From positions 2,356,001-2,420,000 of the forward strand of contig NZ_CP151802.1 of the NCBI RefSeq assembly GCF_038446665.1: 64,000 nucleotides of DNA, written 5' to 3'. The stretch is from Lysobacter sp. FW306-1B-D06B (GTDB lineage Bacteria > Pseudomonadota > Gammaproteobacteria > Xanthomonadales > Xanthomonadaceae). A program made the translations under genes and the position numbers. Positions 25,532 to 34,087 of this stretch are shown here, in pieces. Numbering within the stretch: the stretch's first letter is position 1; each line of letters begins with the position of its first letter. The notes beneath the pieces are model-generated. The model was not told where the DNA came from, did not search any database, and saw only the letters and a program-made list of their open reading frames with translations.

Positions 25532-27367
25532 CTACGCGCCTTTCCGCCCGCGCTGCTTCCGCATTGCCGCCGCGACACCGGCCGTCAGCAGCGATGCCGC
25601 CGCCAGCGTGCCAATCATCCAGCCCGACGATTGCGTCGGCGTCGCCGCGCCGGAGGTCTGGTCGATCTTCGTGCCGTCCGCATCGCCGGAGGCGGCCTTC
25701 GATGTGGAGGGCGTGGCGCCCGTCGCCTTCGCCTGTCCACCCTGGTATTCGATCGCGCCGATGTCCGGTGCCGCGCCCATCGGGCGCGACTGGCGCAGGA
25801 AGTCCGAAGTCACGCTGGTCTGGTGCGTCGCATGGTCGATCAGCGGGCTGCCGGCGAGCGGTGCAGGATCGAAGCTCCCCATCTCCATGCTCGCGATCTT
25901 CGGCTCGCGGCCGCATACGTTGCCCGGCGGGCACATGTCGTCCTTCACGTCCCAGAAGGCGTTGCCGGCGAAGGTCACCACCGCCGTGCTCTCGTCGGCG
26001 TAATGGCCGCAACTGCGCATGTCGCCGTCGCTGGCGGTGACGTCCTTCTGGCCGATCAGCGCGTTGTTGTAGATGTCCACGCGCGAGGTCGCGTTGCCGC
26101 CCGCGGTAAGGATCAGGCAGTCGCCTTCGCCGGTGATGGTGTTGTGGCGCACGGTCGCGGTCTGTTTCGGGCCGATGCCTATCGACAGCGCGTTGCCGTA
26201 GGCGCGGCACATGTCGCCGTCGCTCATCGCGAACTTGCCGTGGAAGTAGGCGCACTGGCCGACGATCACCGAGTTCTCGATCAACGCGTTGCCCGCCGTC
26301 TTCACCTGGTTGCCCGCGTTGGCGGCGGCGTAGAGGCGGCGCACGACGACGGTGGCGGTCTTGGATTCGTCGGTGTAGAGCAGGTCGAGTCCGTCGGAGG
26401 TGTTGTGGTGGATGCGCGAGTCTTCGATCAACCAGTGGCCGTCGGTCTTGCCGGTGCCCAGTCCGTCGCCGTAACCGCCTTCCTCCTGCGCCCAGCACGC
26501 GAACGGTTCGCCGGTCTGCCAGCGCTCGGCGCAGCCATTCCAGGCGATCTCGACATTGCGGAACACGATGTCGCCGTCGTTGGAACTCTCGCCTTCGCCG
26601 ACATCGCCATCCCAGCCGGCCCATCCGTTGGCGACGATGCGCACGCGCTCGATCGTCCAGTCGCGCAGGCCGCCGGCCATGATGCCGCGGCCCGACAGCC
26701 CGTGGACGTTGAGGTCGTGCAGATAGACGTTCTTCGAATTCTTGGCGCCGATTCCGATCGACGCCCATTGCCCGAACGGCGGTGCGTCGCGCTCGCAGCG
26801 CACGGCGTCGTCGGCGTGGAATTCCACGCAGTCGCTCTTGTCGGTGATTTCCAGGCAGCCGACTTCGACGTTGTCGGCATCCTGCAGGTTGAAGACGAGC
26901 TCGACGCGGTTGGTGCCCCACAACTTCGGCGGCGCCTTGCAGCCGCTGTCGTGGCCCGCGCCGAGGATGCGCGTCTTCGCATCGGGCTTGCCGCTGGGCG
27001 GCGCGGCGGGGTAGCAGTCGTAGGGCGAACTGCGGTCGCAACGCAGGCTCTTGGTCGAAAGCCCCGGCGAATCCCAGCCGATCATGTACTCGCCCGGGCC
27101 GATGATGAGCGTGTCGCCGCCGTCGATGCGCGGCTTGTCGTTGGCGGGCAGGGCGTAGTTGGGATGCTTCCACGCGCAATCCACGTTGCTGCCGCTGCCC
27201 GGATACGCCACGTCGGCGCGGCCGTTGCACTGCGCGTCGTCGCCGCCGTCGGTGCGCACGTAGTACGTCGCTGCCGATGCCTGCGCGGACAGCGAACCCG
27301 CGAGTGGGGCGAGCACGCACCATGCGAGCAGGGCGAGGGAGGCGGAGCGAAGGCGTGGAAGCTTCAT
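25532..27367 (-). CDS. Secreted right-handed parallel beta-helix protein with C-terminal membrane anchor
   Basis: This 611-aa protein has a Sec signal peptide (MKLPRLRSASLALLAWCVLA... ending near ASA). A Cys-rich N-terminal region and many beta-helix rungs follow (IERVRIVANGWAG, IENSVIVG, VDIYNNALIG), typical of polysaccharide lyases, epimerases or binding proteins. The C-terminus has a Ser/Thr/Ala-rich linker, SSGW, a hydrophobic helix (MIGTLAAASLLTAGVAAAM) and a basic cluster RKQRGRKGA. That is the tripartite layout of sortase-like CTERM signals, but no PEP motif is seen. It probably acts on or holds the EPS in the envelope. The start is chosen at the signal peptide; the longer reading is implausible. 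Confidence 0.8.
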   Translation of the reverse strand: MKLPRLRSASLALLAWCVLAPLAGSLSAQASAATYYVRTDGGDDAQCNGRADVAYPGSGSNVDCAWKHPNYALPANDKPRIDGGDTLIIGPGEYMIGWDSPGLSTKSLRCDRSSPYDCYPAAPPSGKPDAKTRILGAGHDSGCKAPPKLWGTNRVELVFNLQDADNVEVGCLEITDKSDCVEFHADDAVRCERDAPPFGQWASIGIGAKNSKNVYLHDLNVHGLSGRGIMAGGLRDWTIERVRIVANGWAGWDGDVGEGESSNDGDIVFRNVEIAWNGCAERWQTGEPFACWAQEEGGYGDGLGTGKTDGHWLIEDSRIHHNTSDGLDLLYTDESKTATVVVRRLYAAANAGNQVKTAGNALIENSVIVGQCAYFHGKFAMSDGDMCRAYGNALSIGIGPKQTATVRHNTITGEGDCLILTAGGNATSRVDIYNNALIGQKDVTASDGDMRSCGHYADESTAVVTFAGNAFWDVKDDMCPPGNVCGREPKIASMEMGSFDPAPLAGSPLIDHATHQTSVTSDFLRQSRPMGAAPDIGAIEYQGGQAKATGATPSTSKAASGDADGTKIDQTSGAATPTQSSGWMIGTLAAASLLTAGVAAAMRKQRGRKGA

Positions 27368-27488
27368 GGCGAACACCGGGCGCGGGAAAGGGAGCGGGCG
27401 AGGGCCCGATACCGTGAAGAACGCGTTGTACGCCGTGCTTCGGCCTTCGCGTGCGCAGCCCGCCTGTTCATGCAAGACTGCGCCGGCC
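27368..27488. promoter_or_regulatory. Divergent promoter region between the beta-helix gene and the ydcF-like gene
   Basis: A 121-bp spacer separates two divergent starts, so both promoters must lie here or overlap it. No recognisable box is seen. Confidence 0.35.
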
Positions 27489-28232
27489 ATGCACCACCTC
27501 CTGCTCTCGCCGATGACCTGGGCCCTGCTGTGGATGGCGGTGGCGTGGATGTCGTGGCGACGCGGGCGTGCGTGGTGGCGCGTGGTGCTGGTCGCCGCGG
27601 GGCTGGCCATCGTGCTGCTGTGCACGCCGCTGGGCGCGAACGCGCTGATCCGCGTGGTGGAATCGCATGTGCCCACCGACGCGCGATGCGGTGCCGGTGA
27701 TGCGGGCGCCCCGATCGTCGTGCTGTCCGGCGGCCTGGCGGACGAACCCCGCGCGCAGGACGATTACATCGCGCTGATGCCCGCGAGCTGGCGCCGACTG
27801 CGCGGCGGCGTGGCGCTGTGGCGCAGCGGGCCGCCGGTGCCGATGGTCATCGCCGGCGGCGGTCCGTTCGCGATCAAGGAAGCCACGGTGCTGTCGCGGC
27901 TGGCGCAGGACTGGGGCATTCCTGCGGCCATGCTGAGCGAAGAGACGCAATCCACGACGACGTGGGAGAGCGCGATGGCGCTGCGAGGCACGCTGCCGGC
28001 GCGCGTGCGCGTGGTGAGTTCGGCCACGCACCTGCCGCGTGCGGTGGTGGCCTTCCGAGCGGCGGGATTCACGCCGTGCGCGGTGGCGAGCGATTCGGCG
28101 TTCGTGCCGATGGGGAGCGTGGGTTACTTCATGCCGCAGTTGTCGGCGATGCAGAAGACGCAGCTGGCGTTGTATGAGCTGGCGGGGACGGTGAGTTATC
28201 GGTGGAAGGCGGGGCGGAGTAAGGCGGAGTGA
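27489..28232 (+). CDS. YdcF-like DUF218 membrane protein
   Basis: This 247-aa protein has two N-terminal membrane helices (LLSPMTWALLWMAVAWMSW and VVLVAAGLAIVLLC) and a DUF218 domain: APIVVLSGG, PMVIAGGG, SEETQSTTTWESA, SSATHLPRA. DUF218 proteins of the ElyC/SanA group act in envelope or undecaprenyl-lipid homeostasis, and several EPS loci carry one. The start at 27489 is the first Met before the helices; the longer reading begins inside the divergent promoter. The gene stands alone, divergent from the beta-helix gene and convergent with the long GT operon. Confidence 0.82.
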   Translation: MHHLLLSPMTWALLWMAVAWMSWRRGRAWWRVVLVAAGLAIVLLCTPLGANALIRVVESHVPTDARCGAGDAGAPIVVLSGGLADEPRAQDDYIALMPASWRRLRGGVALWRSGPPVPMVIAGGGPFAIKEATVLSRLAQDWGIPAAMLSEETQSTTTWESAMALRGTLPARVRVVSSATHLPRAVVAFRAAGFTPCAVASDSAFVPMGSVGYFMPQLSAMQKTQLALYELAGTVSYRWKAGRSKAE

Positions 28233-28281
28233 AGTAAGGCGGAGTGAAGCGGTGGCGTCGCGCGCGGTCGTCTTCGTAATC

Positions 28282-28523
28282 CGTCATCCCGGCGAAGGCC
28301 GGGATCCAGGCCCGTTGCGTTCGGGCGCTCCTTCACGGGTGAACCACATCACGTCATTCCAGCGAAAGCTGGAATCCATTTTCGCTCTTCGCTTCTACCT
28401 TGTTGTCCTGAGGAGCAAAAGCAAATGGATTCCAGCTTTCGCTGGAATGACGGTGACAGGGTTTGCCGCCACCGGAGTGCCCATGCGCTACGAGCCTGGG
28501 TCCCGGCCTTCGCGGGGATGACG
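28282..28523. repeat. Composite nested inverted repeat (REP/BIME-like), copy 2; fills a 308-bp gap
   Basis: The order is A (CGTCATCCCGGCGAAGG), B (CGTCATTCCAGCGAAAG), centre, B inverted (ATGGATTCCAGCTTTCG), A inverted (TCCCGGCCTTCGCGG...GATGACGG). The B arms match over more than 20 bp. The element occupies almost all of the gap 28233-28540 between the convergent ydcF-like and glycosyltransferase genes. I see nothing else there. Confidence 0.85.
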
Positions 28524-28540
28524 GTGTCTGGTAACACCCC

Positions 28541-29788
28541 TCAAGCCTCAATCGCCCCCAACGTCTCCACATGCGCCCGCGGCACGCGCACGTTCGAGGT
28601 GAGCAGCGGCTCATACGCGTTCAGCAGTCGCGTGCCGATCGCGTCCCAGCCGTACTCGGCTTCGGCCAGTTGCCGCGCCCGGACGCCCAATTCCGCGGCA
28701 CGCGAAGGCGACGCCAGCAGCGCCAGCACCGCATCGGCGAACGACGCCGCATCGTCCGCATACAGCGCATCGCGTTCATGGCGAAGCACGATGCCCTCGC
28801 TGCCGACCGAGGTGGTGACGATCGCCTTGCCCAGTGCCATCGCTTCAAGCACCTTCAGCCGCGTGCCGCTGCCCGCGCGCAACGGGACCACGTAGACCGA
28901 GCCCGCGTGCACGTGCGGGCGCAGGTCGTCGACGAAACCGGCGAGGGTGACGTTGGCGCGCACCGCCTCGGGTATTTCGAATCCGTCCGCCTTGCCCACC
29001 AGTTCGAACCGCGTCGTCGGGCGCTGCGCGAGGATGCGCGGGAAGACCTCGCGCAGGAACCACTCCACGCCGTCGCGGTTCGGAAACCAGCCCATCTGGC
29101 CGACGAAGACGAGCCGGTCGGGGTCGGGCGCCTGCGGTGAGGGGCGGTTCGCATCCAGGTCCACGCCGTTGGCGATGACGTGCACCTTGCATCCGGGGGC
29201 CAGCTCGCGCAGTGCCTGCGCATCGGTGACCGAGCACGACAGCACGGCGTCGGCACGCGCGCAGGCCGCGCGCTCGAACGCTTTGAGCCGTTGCACCTGG
29301 CCTGACAGGAAACGCCGCGCCCAGGCGCGCGTTTCGATGCGCGCGCGCGTGGCGAGCAGGTCGTGTTCGACGTTGTGCGCATTGAGCGTCACCGGGATGC
29401 CGTCGGGAACGCAGTCGGCGTGCGCCATCAGCGGCAGCATGTCGAAGTGGACCAGGTCCGCGTCGCCCGCCAGCGCGGTGAGTCGCGAACGCAGTGCGGG
29501 CGAGTCGTACTTCGCCGCCAGGAACGGCGTGCGCGTCATCGTGCCGCGCACCACGGCGGTCGCCAGCGCGGCGCGGGAACGCTCGCAGGGAATGCGGAAG
29601 GTCTCCACGCGCGCCATCGCGGCGTGCAGCGGCGCGGCTTCGTCGGCCAGGTCGTCGTTGCGCTGGAAGCTGAGCAGCGTCACCTCGTGGCGTGAAGCCA
29701 GTGCGCGCAGTACGTGCCAGGCGCGCAGTTGGTGGCCTTCGCGCGGCGGGAATGGCAGGCGGCTGGTTACGGCGAGGATGCGGGCCAT
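28541..29788 (-). CDS. GT4 glycosyltransferase, exosortase/EpsH-associated type
   Basis: This 415-aa GT-B glycosyltransferase opens with MARILAVTSRLPFPPREGHQLRAWHVLRAL and contains HNVEHDLLATRAR, VIANGVDLDANRP, VFVGQMGWFPNRDGVEWFL and SVYVVPLRAGSGTRLKVLEAMALGKAIVTTSVGSEGI. The last block is the donor-binding E-x7-E region. The wording matches the sugar transferase of PEP-CTERM/EpsH1 loci (TIGR03087 by memory). It is the last gene of the minus-strand EPS operon, 10 bp after the GT2 stop, and should add one sugar to the lipid-linked repeat on the cytoplasmic face. Confidence 0.9.
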   Translation of the reverse strand: MARILAVTSRLPFPPREGHQLRAWHVLRALASRHEVTLLSFQRNDDLADEAAPLHAAMARVETFRIPCERSRAALATAVVRGTMTRTPFLAAKYDSPALRSRLTALAGDADLVHFDMLPLMAHADCVPDGIPVTLNAHNVEHDLLATRARIETRAWARRFLSGQVQRLKAFERAACARADAVLSCSVTDAQALRELAPGCKVHVIANGVDLDANRPSPQAPDPDRLVFVGQMGWFPNRDGVEWFLREVFPRILAQRPTTRFELVGKADGFEIPEAVRANVTLAGFVDDLRPHVHAGSVYVVPLRAGSGTRLKVLEAMALGKAIVTTSVGSEGIVLRHERDALYADDAASFADAVLALLASPSRAAELGVRARQLAEAEYGWDAIGTRLLNAYEPLLTSNVRVPRAHVETLGAIEA

Positions 29789-29798
29789 CGTGTCCCTC

Positions 29799-30929
29799 TC
29801 AGTGCTTCTTCCATAGACGCGACGGATCCATCGCCAGCGAGGCCGGCAGCGACAGCAGCGCGGCGAAGTTGAGCATCACGAAACTGCTGGCCGCCGGCAG
29901 CAGCGGCATGCGCGCCGCCAGTCGCGGCAGCACCAGACCACCCAATGCACCGCCATAGCCGAGCAGTTGCGCGCCGAAGGCAACGCGGTAGAACGTCCCT
30001 TCGGCGAAGGCCGAAGCCGCCAGCGCGATCAACAGCGCCCACGGCACCAGCAGGCGCAGGAACTTGTGCGAGCACCAGGCGAAGAACACCGGGTTCGCGA
30101 ACGGATTGAGCAGCCACGGCAGACGCGCCACCAGTTGCCAGTTGCCGGCCAGTGTGCGCAGCTTGCGCTGGAATTCCTCGTCGACGCTGACGCTGGCGCG
30201 GTCGAAGGCGACGGCCTCGCGCGCCATCCAGACCCGATGGCCCGAGCGCAGCACCTGCAACGGCATCCACATGTCGTCGAGCACGGTGCCGGCAGGAATG
30301 GGCACGAACAAACGGCGGCGCAGCGCATGGATCGAGCCGCTCACGCCGTGCAGCCATCCCAGCCGCGCTTCGTCGGAACGAAGTCGTTTCTCCATGCGCC
30401 AGTACAGGCCGACGCCTTCGCCCGTGCCGTGTTCGGCTGCGGCGATCATCAGCTCGCCGCTCACGGCGCCGATGGACGGATCGGCGAACGGCGCCGTCAG
30501 CGCACGCAATGCGCCGGGCGCGAAGCGCTGTCTGACGTCGGTGAACACCACCAGTTCGCTGTCCACCTCGCGCAGCGCGGCGTTTAATGCGGCGGCCTTG
30601 CCGACATTGCGCGGCAGTTCGAGCACGGCCACGCGCGCATCGTCCACCGAAGCGGCCGCACGCGCGGTGCCGTCGCGGCTGCCGTCGCTGACCACCAGCA
30701 CGCGCAGGCGATCGGCCGGGTAGTCCTGGTCGAGAATGTCATGCACGCGCGCGGCGATGCGCGCCTCTTCATCGAATGCGGCGATGACGACGGTGAGGTG
30801 TTCGCCGTCGTCGTGCTCGAACGGCGAGTGCCCGTAGCGCCGCGCCAGCAGCGTCATCAACAGCGGATAGCCCGCGTAGGCGTACGCGACCAGCGCGATG
30901 CAGCACCAGAACAGCAGCGCCGCGCTCAC
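29799..30929 (-). CDS. GT2 family membrane glycosyltransferase
   Basis: This 376-aa GT-A glycosyltransferase has an N-terminal membrane helix (AALLFWCCIALVAYAYAGYPLL), then VVIAAFDEEARI, VSDGSRDGT, a FTDVRQRF metal-binding acidic pair, DDMWMPLQVL, and EEFQRKLRTLAGNWQ (RxxRW-like acceptor motif). Three or four C-terminal helices follow. The start GTG at 30929 overlaps the deacetylase stop as GTGA; the long upstream extension is a shadow. It is likely to add a sugar during EPS repeat assembly, or less likely to act as a processive synthase. The operon position supports the former. Confidence 0.85.
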   Translation of the reverse strand: MSAALLFWCCIALVAYAYAGYPLLMTLLARRYGHSPFEHDDGEHLTVVIAAFDEEARIAARVHDILDQDYPADRLRVLVVSDGSRDGTARAAASVDDARVAVLELPRNVGKAAALNAALREVDSELVVFTDVRQRFAPGALRALTAPFADPSIGAVSGELMIAAAEHGTGEGVGLYWRMEKRLRSDEARLGWLHGVSGSIHALRRRLFVPIPAGTVLDDMWMPLQVLRSGHRVWMAREAVAFDRASVSVDEEFQRKLRTLAGNWQLVARLPWLLNPFANPVFFAWCSHKFLRLLVPWALLIALAASAFAEGTFYRVAFGAQLLGYGGALGGLVLPRLAARMPLLPAASSFVMLNFAALLSLPASLAMDPSRLWKKH

Positions 30930-31690
30930 AGCAGGCGCTCGCGCAGGCGCTGGTAGCCGCCGTTGCCGAGCACGCGCTTGGGCAGCGCGAGCGCGGCGTG
31001 GCGTGCCTGCATCCAGCGGGGCGGGATTCCGCGCCAGTGCACCAGCGCGGCGAAGTCGTCGAGCGCGAGTTGGCGCGTCACCGGCAACCGCTGCAACCAG
31101 GCATCGGCACGCAGACGGCGGTTCGGTCCGGGCACCGAGCCGAGCAGGTGGCGATAGCCCAGTCGCTGCGCGGCGAGCAGTTCGCGTTCGCCGCCACGGC
31201 CGCCGGGCAGGGCGAGCGAGTCGATCGGCCGCCCGCAGATCGCCTGCAAGCGGCAGCGGCTGTCGTCGAGCTCGGCCATCAGATCGGTCACGTCCAGGTC
31301 GGAGAGGAACGAGTGCGTGCATCCGTGCGAGCCGATGCCCATGCCGTGCGCGGCGAGGCAGCGGATGTCGTCCGGCGCGAGCATGCCGCACTGGCCGACG
31401 AAGTCGGTGGTGACGAAGAACTCCGCGCGCAGGCCGCGTTCGGCGAGCAGCGGCAGGGCGATCTCGACGTTGGACACGTCGCCGTCGTCGAAGGTGATGA
31501 CGACATCGCGTCCGTCGCGGCGGCCGGCGGGGAGTTCGTCGAGCAGCGCCGTGCGATGGCCCTGCTGCAGCAGCCAGTCGAGCTGGCGGGCGAACATCTC
31601 CGGATGCACGCTGTACACCGGATCGAAGCGGCCGCGCGAGGACGTCTCGCGATGCAGGCCGTGGTACATCAGGATCGGAAGCGTGCTCAC
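30926..31690 (-). CDS. NodB-type polysaccharide deacetylase 1
   Basis: This 254-aa NodB-homology protein starts STLPILMYHGLHRE. The metal and catalytic motifs are intact: TFDDG (Asp-Asp) and SHGCTHSFL (His-x3-His). The family removes N- or O-acetyl groups from polysaccharides. There is no signal peptide, so it may act on lipid-linked precursors in the cytoplasm. GTG at 31690 lies 8 nt behind GAGG and is preferred over GTG at 31699. It sits 10 bp behind the second deacetylase and overlaps the GT2 start by 4 bp. Confidence 0.87.
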   Translation of the reverse strand: MSTLPILMYHGLHRETSSRGRFDPVYSVHPEMFARQLDWLLQQGHRTALLDELPAGRRDGRDVVITFDDGDVSNVEIALPLLAERGLRAEFFVTTDFVGQCGMLAPDDIRCLAAHGMGIGSHGCTHSFLSDLDVTDLMAELDDSRCRLQAICGRPIDSLALPGGRGGERELLAAQRLGYRHLLGSVPGPNRRLRADAWLQRLPVTRQLALDDFAALVHWRGIPPRWMQARHAALALPKRVLGNGGYQRLRERLL

Positions 31691-31700
31691 GGGCAGCACC

Positions 31701-32735
31701 TCATGCGGTTCGCGCCTCGCGCAGCCAGCCGAGCATGCCGCTGGTCTCGCTGAAGAACAGCGCCCTGGACAGTCGGCCGGATGGCGCGCGGAAGCGGTCT
31801 TCGTGCACGTTGAAGCGGAGCAGGCGGTACGGGTCCGCGCCGGGGCGGTTGACGCCCTCGATCGACGTGGTGGCGGTGGCGAAGCCGGCGTCGCGCACCA
31901 GGCGCACGTCGCGTTCGCCGAAGTCTTCGCGCCCGCCGTTGGGGTAGGCGAAATGGCGCGGCGGCGTGCCCAGCGCGGCGAGGATGCTGGCGTGCGAGAG
32001 ACCGATTTCCTCGCTCGCCGCCGCATCGTCCAGGCGGCTGAGGATCGCGTGGCTGCAGGTGTGGCCGCCGATCTCGATGCCGCCGTCGGCCAGGCGCCGC
32101 ACGTCGCTCCACTCGAGCATCTCGCGATCTTCGTGCGGCAGCGGCCGCGGCCGCGTCTGTTCGCAGACATGGTCGACCCAGGCTTCCAGTTCGGCCGGTT
32201 CCAGTTTCTTCAGGCGCGGCGGCAACAGTTCGTAGAGGCGCACGCGGTCGTCGCTGAGCGAGAGATCGAAATGCCCCAGCCCCAGGCCGCCGAGGTCGAG
32301 CGCGTTGCGGCTGCGCGATTCCACCGCGTGCACGAGGCGATAGGCCCAGATGGGCTCGCCGCCGATGTGGCCGGTGGCGACGTACACCACCGCCGGTACG
32401 GGACCGAGGTGGGCGTCGATCAGGCCGAGGTTGTCGCGGTAGCCGTCGTCGAAGGTGAGCGCGTAGTGGATGCGCTGCGCGCGTTCGGGTGAGAGCGCGC
32501 GCAGGCCGTCGTCCAGCCCGACCAGCGCGCCGCGCGCGCGCAGCCACGTCACCAGCTGCCGCAGTTGCGCGCGCGAGACGCTGAGCGGGTAGGGGTCGTG
32601 GTCATCGCGCAGGCGGTGCAGCATCAGGATCACCAGGCCCGAGCCGCTGAGCCGGCGGTACAGCGCATCCAGCCCGCTGTAGTGGCTGCACAGGGCGAGC
32701 GTGTAGCGCATCCAGGCGCGCAGTGCGGCGGTCAT
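31701..32735 (-). CDS. NodB-type polysaccharide deacetylase 2
   Basis: This 344-aa protein has an N-terminal stretch MTAALRAWMRYTLALCSHYSGLDALYRRLSG, then LVILMLHRLRDDHDPYPLSVS, TFDDGYRDN and GGHTCSHAIL, and ends with FRAPSGRLSRALFFSETSGML. The metal site is complete. It differs clearly from the adjacent deacetylase, so the two are not a recent duplication. The ATG at 32735 overlaps the O-antigen ligase stop (ATGA), and GGAGGA lies about 10 nt upstream. The wording of the N-terminus resembles exosortase-locus deacetylases. It probably edits a different sugar or a different stage than its neighbour. Confidence 0.87.
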   Translation of the reverse strand: MTAALRAWMRYTLALCSHYSGLDALYRRLSGSGLVILMLHRLRDDHDPYPLSVSRAQLRQLVTWLRARGALVGLDDGLRALSPERAQRIHYALTFDDGYRDNLGLIDAHLGPVPAVVYVATGHIGGEPIWAYRLVHAVESRSRNALDLGGLGLGHFDLSLSDDRVRLYELLPPRLKKLEPAELEAWVDHVCEQTRPRPLPHEDREMLEWSDVRRLADGGIEIGGHTCSHAILSRLDDAAASEEIGLSHASILAALGTPPRHFAYPNGGREDFGERDVRLVRDAGFATATTSIEGVNRPGADPYRLLRFNVHEDRFRAPSGRLSRALFFSETSGMLGWLREARTA

Positions 32736-34087
32736 CGTGAGGAATCCTCCGGCGGCAGGTGGCGTGCCTTCATCACCAGGGCCACATAGGCCCAGAAGTA
32801 GGCGACTACCGGGTAATACGTGAAACGGTCGCCGAACAGGTTGCTGATGATCATCGACACCCACGCGCCCATCAGCCCGAGCGCGAGGGCGTAACGCCAG
32901 GTGCCTGTCCGCGATTGGGCCACCTCGCGCATGGCCGTGCGCAGCACCGCCAGCAGGATGCCCAACAGCACGATCGCCCCGAGCACGCCGCCCTCGCTCA
33001 GCTGGCGGATGTAGAGGTTGTGGGTGTCGCGGCCGTAGGGGTTGATCTCGCGGTGGTGGAAGGTGTGGTAACCCGTTCCGACCACGGGATTTCGCAGGAA
33101 GTTGGACCAGGCGATCTTCCAATATTCGATGCGAAGCTCCGTGCTCTCGTCGCGCTTGCCTTCCTCCACCGTGGTGCTGTCGAAGCGCTCCACCACCGAT
33201 TTGGGCAGCACCGCCGGCGCCACGGCCACGGCCAGGCACAGCGGCAGGATCAGCTTCAGCCGCCCGCGCCAGACCATGATGACCACCACCATGCCCATGA
33301 TCAGGCTGATGTAGGCCGTGCGCGAATAGGCGTAGAGCACGCCCACGATCATGCAGCCGATGCCGCCGAGCAGCAGCAGCTTCCACTTGCGCGAGATCCG
33401 GCAGGCGAGCAGCAGCGCGAACAGGACGACGGCAACCGTCACGCAGAACGCGGCGAATTCGTTCGCGCCCAGCAGGGCGAAGGTGCCGCTGATGCGCAGG
33501 TCGTCGGTGTAGTGCGTGCTGGCGACGCTGACGTGCTGGTTCCACACCACCTTGGCGATGTAGGGCAGCGGCAACAGCGTCGCCAGGACGACCATGCGCA
33601 CGCCGTTCCAGTCGCGCACGCTCATCTGCACGACGTAGACCACGAACAGACCGACGAGGTGATCCTTGAGCTGGTTGAAGTGGTTGGCCGGATCGTCGAC
33701 GAAGTGATAGCCGACCAGCAGCGACAGCACCATGTAGCCGGCGTAGAGGCCGGCCCACAGGTTGACGGGTTCGTTGGGTGCCAGCTTCCCGCCCTGTGCC
33801 ATCGCCGTGAACAGCGAGATCAGGAACATCACGTTGAGGAAGTTGAAGCCACCGCCGATGTTGGGCAGGTAGCCGGCGGTGATGTTCTGCAACGGAAGCA
33901 GGATCAGGAACAGGTACAGCGCCCAGTTGCGCGGTGCGCGGCCCGCCGTGGGCACGGCCGCAGCGGTGTTGATGGCGCCGGGCAGGGCCGGCACACGCGT
34001 GCGCGTGGCCGTCGGCATGCCGCCGCGCAGCGCACGCGCCGCGAGCGGGAAGCGCGAACCGCCGGAGTCAGGATGCGCGCCGGGCAT
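32732..34087 (-). CDS. O-antigen ligase/polymerase family protein (Wzy/WaaL type)
   Basis: This 451-aa polytopic membrane protein has about 11-12 helices from WALYLFLILLPLQNITAG onward. It has a large periplasmic loop with GTGYHTFHHREINPYGRDTHNLYIRQLSEGG, whose His and Arg residues are typical of O-antigen ligase/Wzy proteins. It is expected to polymerise EPS repeat units or ligate the chain. The ATG at 34087 has GGGAG 8 nt upstream and overlaps the preceding glycosyltransferase by 20 bp; MPTATRT at 34018 is the alternative. Exosortase-A loci carry a similar putative ligase (TIGR03097 by memory). Confidence 0.88.
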   Translation of the reverse strand: MPGAHPDSGGSRFPLAARALRGGMPTATRTRVPALPGAINTAAAVPTAGRAPRNWALYLFLILLPLQNITAGYLPNIGGGFNFLNVMFLISLFTAMAQGGKLAPNEPVNLWAGLYAGYMVLSLLVGYHFVDDPANHFNQLKDHLVGLFVVYVVQMSVRDWNGVRMVVLATLLPLPYIAKVVWNQHVSVASTHYTDDLRISGTFALLGANEFAAFCVTVAVVLFALLLACRISRKWKLLLLGGIGCMIVGVLYAYSRTAYISLIMGMVVVIMVWRGRLKLILPLCLAVAVAPAVLPKSVVERFDSTTVEEGKRDESTELRIEYWKIAWSNFLRNPVVGTGYHTFHHREINPYGRDTHNLYIRQLSEGGVLGAIVLLGILLAVLRTAMREVAQSRTGTWRYALALGLMGAWVSMIISNLFGDRFTYYPVVAYFWAYVALVMKARHLPPEDSSR

